Shown here one piece after another: positions 1 to 10,675 of a stretch of DNA of 64,000 bases; position 1 is the stretch's first letter; each line of letters starts with the position of its first letter. The notes beneath the pieces are model-generated. The model did no database searches. It had not been told where the DNA came from and saw nothing but the letters and a program-made list of their open reading frames with translations. Both the position numbers and the translations under genes were made by a program. Source of the stretch: Dactylonectria macrodidyma (Eukaryota; Ascomycota; Sordariomycetes; Hypocreales; Nectriaceae); contig JAGMUV010000023.1 of NCBI GenBank assembly GCA_020744425.1, positions 434,001 to 498,000 on the forward strand, in the 5' to 3' direction.

Positions 1-1532
1 TCTGTGTCTTTGCCTCTTTGTCTCTCCGTCTGCCTCTTGCCCTCAGTAGTTGTCGTTAGCTCTCCGACTCTCAGTTGGGAGTTGCCCCAGGCGAATATAA
101 GGCGGACCCGGTTCCCTCCCACCTCTGTCGACAACTTCTTCAACATATAAGCCAACCCCCTCTGTCTCTCCTGTTTTCCTTCGTCTTCCACATTGTCCCG
201 ATCCTTGCCATCGATGACGAACAAGCCCGGTCTCGTGCCAGAAAAACAAGTTCCCACCATCATCCTCCAAGCGCATCTCACCTCACCTGCGGTTCACGCA
301 CGCTGCTGCATCTCTTACACCCACCTATCCGTGGCTTCCGCCTGTTTGTAATAAACCAGGTGAGGCGCCAGCTGTTCAGCCAAAGCAGAAACCACCCACC
401 TTCGTTCGCCCCATTACTGCTTTGGGGAAGCGCCACTTGCACAACATCAGCTTGCGCGAGACGCGAATTCTACCACGGGATTTTTATGTTCCTGAATAGC
501 ATCCAATCCCAACCGGACAGTACGACAACACGGGATCCCAACCTTTGACGCACGTCGAAAGCAACTGTCCCCCCCCCGGCAGCCCCTCGCTGCATAACAC
601 ACCTCCAGGGCACCGCTCCACTGACTCGGCTGCCCGAGACCCGCTAAAGGCCGACGAACTAGAGGCCCAACCCCTCCGAGTCGAGTCTGAGAACCCCCAC
701 TGAGCCGCTTAGCTACCCCTACAGTTACAGCGCTACAGCCGACCGCTCGATAGGGACTGAAGAACTGGAGAGCAACAGGCGCCAGCTGACTGCCTTAATG
801 CAAACAACTACGGCTCTTGGCACCATTGTGCCTTCCTTCTCTCCACTGCAGGACCTTCCGTCCCAACTTCTCTCTTCTCTTCCTACTTCTCCCACAACAC
901 CAAGGCGTCTGGCTGTATCTGACATCGTTACTCTCCCGGACCCTGCGTTGCCGCCATCATTGCCATCACCGTCGCCATCTTACTCGCACGAACAAGACCC
1001 TGGTAACTGGGGGTTGACTCGCGACTGCTACACTACGGCTGCTCTACTACCACCACTAATACATATACGTACCACACCCGGGATCGCCCAGGCCGGTTCC
1101 TCATCTGTCTCATCAGCCCTTCCAGGTTCTCTACGTCCTCAACGTCCATCGCTCGTTCGCTCCGTTGGCTCGGCTTGTCAGAACAACGCCCAGAACAGAG
1201 GCCAAGGCCGCAACCGAGGGAACCCATCTAATCCAGCGAACAACCTAGCGAACCACTCAACGAACCCAGCAACACCAACAGCGCCCGCCATTTTACCCCC
1301 ACCTTGCGCCCACCACTGGACTCCACGAGCACTCCATCAACCCGTTCCAAAAGCGCGCGAGCGAGCGACCCTCTTTGCCGCCCGCTCCGCCGCCGCATTC
1401 ACGCAGCCTTCACCTAAGCCTCCGCCTTCCGATCTTGCTTCTCCTCCGCCTCTGCTTCCGTTTCCCCTTTCCTCCTACACCACCCCGCCTAGGCGTCTCC
1501 TCCGATCCCAGACGTCGCCTTCCATTACTACG
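1..1532 (+). other. Leader or upstream region of the CCCH gene
   Basis: No gene is supported here. The stretch is C- and pyrimidine-rich, with proline/serine-rich frames that lack recognisable domains. The frame of the zinc-finger gene stays open back to an ATG at 798, but composition from 798 to about 1530 is low complexity and looks like a long 5' leader rather than coding sequence. An extra upstream exon cannot be excluded. Confidence 0.4.
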
Positions 1533-3461
1533 ATGCCTGAATACCGTCACTCCCGGGGCGCCAGTCTCAACGCCTCATCGTCGTCCACCGGAGCCCAGGC
1601 CACTCCCATGGCGGCTACTACTACCCCCCGCTTCGATGGGCCCCGAAGCCCTCCGAGTACGTTGCACACGGCCCCCCGCGACGAGCCATCGCTTTGCGTC
1701 GCATTTCCCTTGTCCCACCCCAAAACTTCCCAACTGACGCAGCTCATTATGACAGACACCGCTCACGTTCCGTGCAAGTTCTTTCGTCAGGGCGCTTGCC
1801 AGGCGGGCAATGCTTGTCCATTTAGCCATGACCTCGGCGCCGCGGCCGAGAACGTCTGCAAATACTTTGCAAAGGTGCGTGCGCCATATCACCGTCGCCA
1901 TCATGCCGCCTCAAACCCTCAAAGCCCCTCTTTCCATCCGAAACGCGTCAAATCTAACAATTGTTTTACCAAACAGGGAAATTGCAAGTTCGGCCCCAAA
2001 TGCGCCAATATTCACGTTCTTCCCGATGGCCGACGCATCAACTACGGCAAGAATGGCGTTACGATAGGTACCTCACCCATCAGTCTAGCTGGTCGCGCGA
2101 ACCCCGCCTCGGCACAAAACCAGCCCTCCACCAGTGCCCTCACCACCTCGCTCTATCATGCCGACGCCCCCGCGTACTCTACAACCTTTACTTTCGATGA
2201 GCCCCAGCATAGCTTGGGTCGCCAGCCTAGTCTCGAGAATGGCTTACCCACCATCGACATGTCATATACCAGCTCCGCCTACGGCTCTCCTCGGGATGAA
2301 GACTCGAACCGCTTTGGGCTAGGTCTGTCTCCCGTCAACAAAGGCTTGTCCGTCTTGGATGCTCCTCTTCCAGCTTCTTTCGATTCCAATGGCATTTCCA
2401 ACGCAGCCCGATTCCCTGCCGCTCCATGGCCCTCTTCGGTACCCAACAAGTTTGGCCTCGAGTCGCCCTCGCAGTCTCTTAGTAACGCCAAGGACTCCCG
2501 CACCTCCGAGACGCTCAAGCTGCTGCACACGTCCGCTTTTGGTTCTTCAGAGCACCTCATCGCACCCATTCCCAACAGTCCACCCAGTTCCCACCAGAGC
2601 AATGTCGACGAGTACTTCGGAAAGCGAGCTATGCACTCGTCCCGATTCTCAAAGCCAAGGATGCTCAGTTCCAGCATGCCCAAGATCGATAGAGACTGGG
2701 AGTCCGAGTTCGTCTTTGGCGATGACGATGACACCCTTCCCGAGAACTATGTGCCCGAAAATCTGCAGGACCTGCTGACCCCTGCCGAAAAGGCCCGGAG
2801 AGGATCGATGCGAGCTGACAGCGACGCCGGGCTCGACAGTCTCAGTAAGTATGGCAGTCCGGTCGGGACAAGCCCTAGCCGATGGGGTCCCATGTTTCAG
2901 CGACAGAAGGACGAGGAAGACCTTAGTCGGTCGGCACGAGGTTCGGTGTCAGCATTTGGCCACGTTGGCAGCCCATTGCGAAATTCCATGCTGGCCCAAG
3001 AGATGAGCAACGCCAACGGCTTGATCCGACCCTCTTCGCTACGCAGCGCTAGCGACTCCATGTCAATGCTCTCTCAGCAACTTCAGCGCAACCACATCGA
3101 TGACAGTGTGGGAAGCTCCAGCCCGATGCTCCACCCCTCGGCTGCTCGAGGCTTGGTAGGTGCTATCAGCCCCATCAGCCCCATTGGTAAGGAGCGTGTC
3201 ATGGAACGCCACGTTTCCAGCGGCAGCATCAGCTCAGCCATGAACGGACGGTTTACGACGCCCATTAACGAGGACGATGAAATGTTCCACATGGAAGGCA
3301 TGGAGGAGGATAGCGACATGTCCACAGGCGTCAAAATTCCGAAGCGACCATCGGGTGGTTTGCCTATGGCTTGGAGCAGCTACGCCGGTGTTGTCTCTGG
3401 CAAGGGCTCTGTCAACGGCGCCAAGGGACCAAGGGACTCGGTGCCTGTAAGTGGGCGATGA
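1533..3461 (+). CDS. CCCH-type zinc finger protein
   Basis: Predicted nucleic-acid (probably RNA) binding protein of 575 residues with two adjacent CCCH fingers: C48-x7-C56-x5-C62-x3-H66 and C76-x7-C84-x5-C90-x3-H94. The rest is Ser/Pro-rich and probably disordered. Model: exons 1533-1656, 1756-1874 and 1977-3461. Intron 1 (1657-1755, GTACGT...GACAG) makes the finger run into SPPNTAHVPCKFF. Intron 2 (1875-1976, GTGCGT...AACAG) is 102 bases and in frame, so an unspliced reading looks open, but it splits the second finger between K81 and G82; removing it restores the spacing. The start at 1533 is chosen because composition changes there; 798 and 1750 are in-frame alternatives. Convergent with the acyl carrier protein gene. 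Family is clear, specific role is not. Confidence 0.85.
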   Translation: MPEYRHSRGASLNASSSSTGAQATPMAATTTPRFDGPRSPPSTLHTAPRDEPSLCVAFPLSHPKTSQLTQLIMTDTAHVPCKFFRQGACQAGNACPFSHDLGAAAENVCKYFAKVRAPYHRRHHAASNPQSPSFHPKRVKSNNCFTKQGNCKFGPKCANIHVLPDGRRINYGKNGVTIGTSPISLAGRANPASAQNQPSTSALTTSLYHADAPAYSTTFTFDEPQHSLGRQPSLENGLPTIDMSYTSSAYGSPRDEDSNRFGLGLSPVNKGLSVLDAPLPASFDSNGISNAARFPAAPWPSSVPNKFGLESPSQSLSNAKDSRTSETLKLLHTSAFGSSEHLIAPIPNSPPSSHQSNVDEYFGKRAMHSSRFSKPRMLSSSMPKIDRDWESEFVFGDDDDTLPENYVPENLQDLLTPAEKARRGSMRADSDAGLDSLSKYGSPVGTSPSRWGPMFQRQKDEEDLSRSARGSVSAFGHVGSPLRNSMLAQEMSNANGLIRPSSLRSASDSMSMLSQQLQRNHIDDSVGSSSPMLHPSAARGLVGAISPISPIGKERVMERHVSSGSISSAMNGRFTTPINEDDEMFHMEGMEEDSDMSTGVKIPKRPSGGLPMAWSSYAGVVSGKGSVNGAKGPRDSVPVSGR

Positions 3462-4941
3462 TTCGCCTCGGCGCAGTTCGGCAAGGATGCCTCGTCCGAG
3501 GCTCAGACGTACGGCACCAGAGCCAAGCTTTGAACGACAATTATAGATAACGATCAAGGCAACTAAGCCCACGAGCCACGACCAAGAACAACCAATATCA
3601 ATAACTATGCGATATCGTTGCATTTCCTCGGAAACAGATTACGCAGTCACCCACCAGGCGGCTCTCCATTTTGCAGCATTAGCCCTTACGGAAAGAGAAA
3701 ATTAGGTGTTTCATTGCAAGTCTTACCGGGACTCCCAAAAGGATATAGGATACACGGCATGGAGTTCACCCCTGATTTTATTTTTATTTTTATCTTTTAT
3801 CATTTATCCTCATTGTACTTGCTTATGAATTCGGGTTTTGGAGTTTACCCCCTTTCTCTTCATTAGTACCTCAGATCGGGTGGCCATTTACCGCTCGATA
3901 TACCAGAGTGGATGGAGCTTGCTATGCTGCCTAGAGAACCTATCTACATGTTACCATGCGGAGCTTCTTGTGAGCCCTCGCATCAGGAGATAGTATTAGT
4001 GGAGGCGCATGACAACGACTATCATCTGCTTCTGTCGTGCTGTGGATCAGATCTGGGTTCTGGTGTTTGTGGATTTCTGGATTCCCAAAAAAAGAAACAT
4101 TTTGAGATCACAGGAGAGGGCGAAGGGGATTGTATAGTTTGCATATAACAGGAGCATGGTGGACGGGGGTGGCTAGTTGTGCAACAAAGCTGAGAGCATG
4201 TATGGCGCGAACATATGTACAGAGGAAGAGCACTTGTCAAGAAATATAGTTTTGGCTATTTATCCGGCGTGTACCATAGATTAGGAAGCATGGTGAAGTG
4301 AGTGAATGTTGTGTTTGAAGTGCTTTTGCCATATGGCCCTCGAAAACGACATAAGAATTGAACTCCGCGGCTACGTAAGTGATTGGCCACTCATCTCATG
4401 GCAAGCAATGGGCCGGTACAAGCCGCCGGGTTCAACACGGGAGTTTTTCACATGTCCATGATGAGATGAGCGAAATGTTTCTATACACTAGTACAAGGAG
4501 CCACACCAGGCGAGTAACAGCCATTTCATCTCCAGGTATGAAAAATCCACACTGTCTTTGTCTAAGGCCGCCTGCCAGCCCAGCTTCGATTTGAGACTGT
4601 TCGGTTCGTCACACGTTGGTAGAGGGGGGATATCGGGGGGTCCATCCCCAACCAAAAGAACAAACACATAAAGCCTCCTCCTCCACCGGCCAAGTCGCCG
4701 TCGCTGTCTCCCCTCCAAGGAAACCCCGCTCTGCCACTGAGCCTTGAAAGGTCGTTCAAGCCCGAGACAAGAAAAGTGACACGTGGGCAGCCCCTCCCTA
4801 GTCGGCGCCTTTGCACAAGAGTATTATGTTTTTGGGTCTCTCAACATGTCAAGGAAGATGCGAGGGGTTGAATTCTTTATTTTTCCAGCTTTGCGGGGAT
4901 TTTAATTGTACAAGGGGGAGGTTTATGAGGATGGGAAGAAT
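3462..4941. other. Intergenic, convergent
   Basis: Between the 3' ends of the zinc-finger and acyl carrier protein genes. It holds a T-rich run near 3777-3800, likely part of the 3' untranslated region, and a CACGTG at 4780-4785. Short open frames here have no recognisable domain. No gene is supported. Confidence 0.5.
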
Positions 4942-5747
4942 TTAGTTGGCGTCGGGCTGCTTGAGGATGTACTCGACGGCGTGCTCGACTGGACGGGAGT
5001 CAGTTCTGGGGATGGTCGAGACAAGATGGGGGGAGAACATACCGGAGTGGATGGCGTCGGCATCCTTGTCGGGGATCTCGATGCTGAACTCCTCCTCGAT
5101 GGCCATGACGACCTCGACGGTGTCGAGGCTATCAAGACCGAGGTCGTTGGCGAAGTGAGCGGAGCCCTTGATCTGTTGATGGGTTAGATGATGGTTGCAG
5201 GGTGCAGAGAGGTGGGCGAAGGAAATATGCTATCGAGAACATACGTTGGAGATGTCGTTGACCTGAAATCAAGTAATTAGCTTCTGTCTTGATATATGAT
5301 AGCGGGACGGCGGATAAGGTGTATGGAGGGGGTTGGGTTGGAGATGGGAGACAGCAAAGATATGACTTGTATCATCATCATATGCCATGCTGCCTCCATC
5401 TATACCAACCCATACGACAAATAGCCACCGATTCAATCGAATTGGCCGGCCATACATCACACATCCTCATCCCTCTCCGATCTCAACACCAAGGCGGGGG
5501 AGGATCCCAAGTGGCGGGTGCTCACCTTGTCAAAGCCCTGCAGCAAGCTCACAATGCGGCCCTCGACCTCGTCCTTGCTGAGGGCGCCGCCGGCGCTGTA
5601 CATGCGCACGGCCTGGAGGCTCTGGATCTTGGGCAGAATGGAGGCTCGGGGCGCGGCGACGGCGAAGGCGGTCCTTTGCGCGGCGGCGGGTCGGACGGCG
5701 GCACGGGCGGCCGAGGCGGCGGATCGTAGAACGGCGGAGCGGAACAT
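4942..5747 (-). CDS. Mitochondrial acyl carrier protein (NDUFAB1/ACP1)
   Basis: Carries growing acyl chains for mitochondrial type II fatty acid (lipoate) synthesis and is also an accessory subunit of complex I. Predicted 138 residues from four exons: 5747-5526, 5262-5245, 5172-5043 and 4988-4942. Exon 2 is an 18-base micro-exon coding VNDISN. Residues 1 to about 50 are rich in Ala, Arg and Ser with few acids, a typical matrix-targeting presequence. The 4'-phosphopantetheine motif DSLD has its serine at position 95, followed by the acidic helix [11 protein letters not shown]. All junctions are GT...AG and phases agree; total 417 bases. The product ends ILKQPDAN. The first intron (5263-5525) is long for this locus. 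A TCACGTGA palindrome lies about 190 bases upstream. Confidence 0.95.
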
Positions 5748-5933
5748 TTTGTGGAAAGGTCGGGGGAAGGCGGGCGGCAAGTTACGATCGGGGGGCGTCG
5801 CAATTGGGGCGGAGATTGGAAGAGCTGGGGCGGGTTGGAGGGAGAGCTGGACAACTTCGGACAAGGTGGTGATGATAAATTTCTCGTTGCTGTTCGGGTC
5901 ACGGAGGGTCGGAGCTAGCTGGAGGGGAGCGCG

Positions 5934-5941
5934 TCACGTGA
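5934..5941. promoter_or_regulatory. TCACGTGA palindrome upstream of the ACP gene
   Basis: Perfect 8-bp palindrome with an E-box (CACGTG) core, 187 bases before the start codon of the mitochondrial acyl carrier protein gene. CACGTG is the classic site of bHLH factors such as Cbf1. Similar TCACGTG sites sit at comparable distances before the NDUFS8 and adenylosuccinate synthetase genes. Function is inferred. Confidence 0.4.
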
Positions 5942-7153
5942 TACGGTTTTTTGGACCGGCCGGTAGATACGTACCCCGGGAAGAAAAGACCGAGTACGTC
6001 AGTGGGAACGCTGGCCTGTCATTGGATTGCGGTCCCGAGGATAGTTGATGATGTGCTGGAGGGCATTTTGGACCTGGCTTGCTTCGGGGTTTTAGGGTGT
6101 AAAGTAATAGGAAAAGTATGCTGGGAGGAAATAGAGTATTTTAAATGAACGCATGCTTTTCTTGACATTTTTTGAGTGCCTTTTGGAAGCTCAATTCCTT
6201 CGCAAACAGAATTCCCGGCTCTCTTCCCCATGTTCGTGCTAAAGTCAGCACAATCGACTTGGCCCTCATTGGTCCCACCCGACTAGGAGGAGGAGTGCTA
6301 GGTTCATCTTTTGGCTAGCAATAATATGTACGGGTGCTCTGAGTTCCAATTGACAATTGATACTCACTTCTAGCGGCATCGGGGCAGTTGGATTTTAGAA
6401 GCGACGTAAGAACTGCCCGATCAACAAGAATCTGCAGATATGAGAATGGGAACCACCTTCAAGCCATTTCGGCTTTCGGCGACAAATGCACCTACTCTGC
6501 GGAAAATAACACAGGATACAGAATAGCGATTGGATACCCATCCCCAGCACAACTGCAAGCTTTATGCCATTCACTAATATGTAAATGCTGCATGGCTCCT
6601 GGAGCGATCGACACCGGTTCCCGAGCTTGTCAAACACCTGGCTCGCCGACCTCTTCGCACCCTCGCGTGTTGAACAACATGCCACAGCCTAGCCGCCGTA
6701 TCCTCGTCTAGCAGCCGTACACTGTGAGTAAGTGTTCCCTGCTGAGACCCCACGTTTCAATACCCGACAGGCAAAAACCTCGAGTTCTGTGCCACGGCAG
6801 CCAGGGTTACCTGTTGTGGAGCGCATCGTGGAAACTAAAAAACTCACGAACTCACGCGAAACATACCACCTTATCTTTATTCTTAGACTGCCTAGTTTTA
6901 TTAAGCTAAGAAGACGTGAGGGGGATCCGCGGCGCTTACCGGCAGGATCGAGTATTAAGTTCCATCCTACCTTCCTGGCGACTATTTTGGTCTGTAAATC
7001 CGCAACCGTGCAGAACTGGCAGGGAAGGAACGTCCCACTTATACGCCTCGCAGCCACTTACAAGTCAACCACTAGCCGCCTACCACTCAATCACCAACAA
7101 CCCAGCACCAACACGACGAAGAACCAACAGCCAACACAACCGACAACTTCATT

Positions 7154-7160
7154 TATAAAA
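7154..7160 (+). promoter_or_regulatory. TATA-like box of the carboxypeptidase gene
   Basis: TATAAAA lies 77 bases before the ATG at 7237 and is followed by a CT-rich stretch (about 7200-7225), a common arrangement at fungal transcription starts. Position and sequence are seen; use as a promoter is inferred. Confidence 0.35.
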
Positions 7161-7236
7161 ATCCTAAATTCCAGGTGTTTCAGGAAACTGCCTGAAATTA
7201 CAATCCTTTCCTCTCCTTTCAACGCCAAAAAAAACC

Positions 7237-8553
7237 ATGAAGATTCACGCCGTGCTCGCCGCGGCAGCTATGGCGACAGGAGCCTCTTCCTGCCTGCTCG
7301 CCCACGACATCCTCCTCACCACCAACAAGGTTGCCTTTAACTCGCCCCGTTCCGACATTGGGGTGGGCTCAAGTGACCGCTTTGCCAACGGCTCACTGGC
7401 TCCATTTGGCCTGGGAATTCGTGACCGCGACCTGGAGACCATCCTGAATCCCGGCGAGGTCGACTCTGCACTTCGAGGCCTTGCGAGCATCTCCAACAAA
7501 GTCAACTTGTTCACTTCCCCATTCACCACCTTTGGCAATGCGTCTCTCACCGGAGCAAGCTACGGAAACAACCCCCGAGTGTTCATCATGGGTGGCATCC
7601 ACGCCCGTGAACGTGGTGGTCCAGACAGTGTCGTTTACTTCATGTCCGATCTAGTGCAGGCCAGCCTCGCTCGTGCAGGCATCAGGTACGGCAACAAGAC
7701 CTACACCCACAAGCAAGTTCTCAGAGCGCTGTCGGCCGGCGTCGTCATCCTGCCGCTGGTGAACCCCGACGGCGTGGCCCACGACCAGTCAACCGACTCA
7801 TGCTGGCGCAAGAACCGCAACCCAACCAGTGCCAGCGGCGACTCGGACAACGAATTCGGCGTCGACTTGAACCGCAACTTCGATTTCCTCTGGAACTACA
7901 CCCAGGCCTTTAGCCCCGAGGCTGAGCTGTGGGCGGTGGCATCTGATGACCCCGCCAGCGACGTCTTCCACGGCACATCGGCCTTGTCTGAACCCGAGAC
8001 GCAGAGCGTTGCCTGGGTGCTGGATTCCTTCCCTAGCCTGTCGTGGCACATCGACCTGCACTCCGTCGGCGGAGCGATCCTGTACGGCTGGGGCGACGAC
8101 ACCACCCAGTCGAGTTTCACTCACCAAAACTTTACCAACGCCGCCTATGACGGGAAGCGCGGTATCATCACCAACGAACCCGAGGACAGCGTGTACGGAG
8201 AGTACATGCAAGCCTCCGACCTCAACGCCCAGCTCACGCTCGCGAAGCGCATGAGAACGTCCATGGCCTCAGCCGGCCACACGCCCTACCTCGTCGAGAA
8301 GTCCGTCTCCATGTATCCGACATCAGGCACCAGCACCGACTATGCCCTGGGTCGGTTCTACGGCCGACAGTGCGGCGCGAGCAAGGTCCGGGGGATGACG
8401 CTCGAGTTTGGCGGGATGAGCACCGCGGCGCCGTGTCCCTTCTATCCCAGTTCGGAGCAGTACCATACTTGGCTGAGGGAGGTGGGCGCGGGGCTCATGG
8501 AGGTGTTGTTGAGTGCTGCTGAGGAGGAAACGGCTGAGATATGGGAGTGCTGA
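7237..8553 (+). CDS. Secreted zinc carboxypeptidase, M14 family
   Basis: Metallocarboxypeptidase that removes C-terminal residues from peptides, probably extracellular or vacuolar. Intronless, 438 residues. The N-terminus is a hydrophobic Ala-rich signal peptide (about residues 1-18). The zinc site is HARE (His122, Glu125) plus His275 in WHIDLHSVGG; the catalytic glutamate is Glu390 in GMTLEFGG. The fold motif VNPDGV and DLNRNFDFLW (substrate-binding Asn-Arg) are present. The long propeptide of pancreatic-type enzymes is not evident. Several N-x-S/T sites fit secretion. Convergent with the NDUFS8 gene. It is not obviously part of the peptide cluster. Family assignment is firm; the substrate preference is unknown. 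Confidence 0.93.
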   Translation: MKIHAVLAAAAMATGASSCLLAHDILLTTNKVAFNSPRSDIGVGSSDRFANGSLAPFGLGIRDRDLETILNPGEVDSALRGLASISNKVNLFTSPFTTFGNASLTGASYGNNPRVFIMGGIHARERGGPDSVVYFMSDLVQASLARAGIRYGNKTYTHKQVLRALSAGVVILPLVNPDGVAHDQSTDSCWRKNRNPTSASGDSDNEFGVDLNRNFDFLWNYTQAFSPEAELWAVASDDPASDVFHGTSALSEPETQSVAWVLDSFPSLSWHIDLHSVGGAILYGWGDDTTQSSFTHQNFTNAAYDGKRGIITNEPEDSVYGEYMQASDLNAQLTLAKRMRTSMASAGHTPYLVEKSVSMYPTSGTSTDYALGRFYGRQCGASKVRGMTLEFGGMSTAAPCPFYPSSEQYHTWLREVGAGLMEVLLSAAEEETAEIWEC

Positions 8554-9092
8554 AAATTAGAGTCGAAAAAAAGTTCCATGGTTTTGAGAGGTAGTGCTGG
8601 CTGCTGCAATGCCTGAGAAGGGCGAGTAAGATGTATGATAGGTCATGAGCCGGACTCACAGAGTGCCATTAATATCCAATACCCAACGACCGCTGCTTGA
8701 CGGATTAGCGAAAACTGGCAAACTATGCCGTTGGGTGATAGAAGAGTCCACTGTTCCTCGTCCGTCTCAACCAACTTCACACACCAGACCAAAGGGAAAG
8801 AGACCAGTGACAAAGGGCTTTTTTGAGCTCTAGATTATATACACTCTGGACCTCGCTATCCAGATGCCGCCCACTGCCCACTGCCAGCTGTCCGCTGTGC
8901 AGTGTCCGTCTACCGTCAGCACAAGACAAATATGTTGTTGTTGCTGTTGCTGCTGGCTGCCGCTGCTCCCATCCGCCCGAAAAAAAAAGATCATACAACG
9001 ACGAGCGAGCCGGATACAAATAAACCTAAAGGGAACAAAACAGGGCTATGTCGTCGTGATATTATTTTTCTTTTTCTCTCTCCTTTAATTGA
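8554..9092. other. Intergenic, convergent
   Basis: Between the 3' ends of the carboxypeptidase and NDUFS8 genes. It contains a short TTG/CTG-type trinucleotide tract near 8933-8960 and T-rich and A-rich runs that suit 3' untranslated regions. No gene is supported. Confidence 0.5.
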
Positions 9093-10174
9093 TCACCTGT
9101 ACGGTGAGTCCGCTCGGATGGCAGCTGCGAGCTCGGGCTCCCACTTGTCTCCGTTGGACAGAAGTTTCTCTGTTTGAATGCGTTAGCCGAGGGGTGGTCT
9201 TGGCAAAACCGCGCATCTCCGAGTTGGGGCCCTTCGAAGGCGAAGCTCTTGGAAGAAGCTTTGGAGATGATGAATTGGGTTAAAAAACAGAAATTGAGGT
9301 CCATTGACGATCTTCAATTGAGGGATTGGGCAGCAAGAGGAAATAACCGAGCAAAGAAGAAAAAACCCACCCTTGTTGTACAACAACTCTTCTCTCGTCT
9401 CGGTGGCGTACTCGGCGTTGGGGCTCTCGACAATAGCGTCGACGGGGCACGACTCCTGGCAGAAGCCGCAGTAGATGCACTTGGTCATGTCGATATCGTA
9501 GCGGGTGGTTCGTCGAGAGCCGTCGGCACGCTCCTCAGCCTCGATAGTGATGGCCTGGGCGGGGCAGATCTGAGAACTATGTTAGTATGGGGAATGTTCG
9601 TCGAGGTTGAAAGAAATAATCGTACAGCTTCGCAGAGCTTGCAGGCGATGCAGCGCTCTTCGCCAGAGGGGTATCGTCGGAGGGCGTGCTCGCCTCGGAA
9701 TCGGGGGGAGATGGGGCCCTGGAGTTGGATGTATCAGTGACGGTCCGGTCCGAGCGGGAAGCTATCCGCGAGATTGAGGAGTAGCATACCTTCTCGAAAG
9801 GGTAGAAAATGGTGTAGCTGTAATTCCTCTCATCAGCAATCGTTCAATACACCCTCAATATCCAATCTAGCTGGCATGACGTACGGTGGTCGGAAAAACT
9901 GCTCGAGCAAGAGGTACATGCCCCTCGCCATCTCCGTCATGAGGAAGAACTTGCCCATGCGGTCGAGCGTGCTGTCGTTGTCCCAGGTCCAGGTGACTTT
10001 CCTACTGGTGCGAAAGTTGGCGGGCGGCGGGCCTTTGGGGGTGGCGTAGCCGCGCTGCTGCTGCGAGAGGAGCAGCATCCGGGTAGCCGCGACGAGGGAG
10101 CTGGAGCTGCTGGCGGACCGGGGCGCTGCCACCAGCTGTCGTCGCGCGGCGAGCATGGCCAGAGACGGCGCCAT
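9093..10174 (-). CDS. NADH:ubiquinone oxidoreductase 23 kDa subunit (TYKY/NDUFS8)
   Basis: Complex I subunit of the mitochondrial matrix arm that carries two 4Fe-4S clusters (N6a, N6b) in the electron path to ubiquinone. Predicted 228 residues from five exons: 10174-9885, 9818-9791, 9718-9626, 9569-9371 and 9169-9093 (687 bases, all phases agree). Two ferredoxin motifs are complete: C129-x2-C132-x2-C135-x3-C139P and C168-x2-C171-x2-C174-x3-C178P. The first 45 or so residues are basic and Ser/Ala-rich, a matrix presequence. Exon 2 is a 28-base micro-exon (TIFYPFEK region). The C-terminus [16 protein letters not shown] is typical of the family. A TCACGTG lies about 200 bases upstream, as for the ACP gene, which also encodes a complex I component. 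Confidence 0.96.
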
Positions 10175-10675
10175 GGCGAAGGGAGGGATGGAGGGGAGAG
10201 TTGAGAGGGGCGAGGGCGATTGACGCGAGGTCAATTGGGCGAGGCGAGGCGAGAGGGCGGAGCGGGCGAGGATTTGCGTCGAGGTTCGTGATGTGTCGGC
10301 TCGGGAAAGTTGCTCAGGCCCGGGTGGGATTACAATGCTGGGCAGTTGATTGGTGCTCCGCTGCCGCGTGACTTGTCACGTGCATGCAAATAACCTGGAC
10401 TGAGCAATGTATTACGTCGGATCAACAACACCATGACGAGTTGATGTCTCTGCAATTGGCATCAATTGATTTATTAAAATTGTTGATTCACCGCGGAGGA
10501 CGTATTAGCAATTGAAATAAGACCCCAAAATAATTGATCCATTATCCGTAACCCCATGTAGTCGTTAACTTCGTGCTGCATCTCGCGGGTATACATGTCT
10601 ATCTAAACATTAACAGCTCCATCACACATCATTCCGTTCCTAGCCATTAAATCGAAAACGCTTCAGACGAACCGC
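10175..10675. other. Intergenic, with CACGTG at 10377-10382
   Basis: Upstream region of the NDUFS8 gene and 3' side of the 582-residue gene. It contains TCACGTG 203 bases before the NDUFS8 start. The stretch from about 10430 to 10560 is AT-rich with repeated CAATTG/TTGAT words. No coding region is supported. Confidence 0.45.

Larger units (their letters stand above)
5748..7236. other. Intergenic, divergent
   Basis: Shared upstream region of the acyl carrier protein (-) and carboxypeptidase (+) genes. GC-rich near the ACP start, with mixed composition further on. Short open frames around 6388-6711 and 6689-7057 lack any recognisable domain and overlap each other on both strands, so I do not call them genes. 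Confidence 0.5.

Noticed and set aside
798..1532. N-terminal extension of the zinc-finger protein from the ATG at 798
   Set aside because: The frame is open but the translation is low-complexity and unlike a folded or conserved start; kept only as an alternative.
5289..6048. GC-rich plus-strand open frames over the ACP gene
   Set aside because: They are antisense to the well-supported mitochondrial ACP exons and have Gly/Arg shadow composition.
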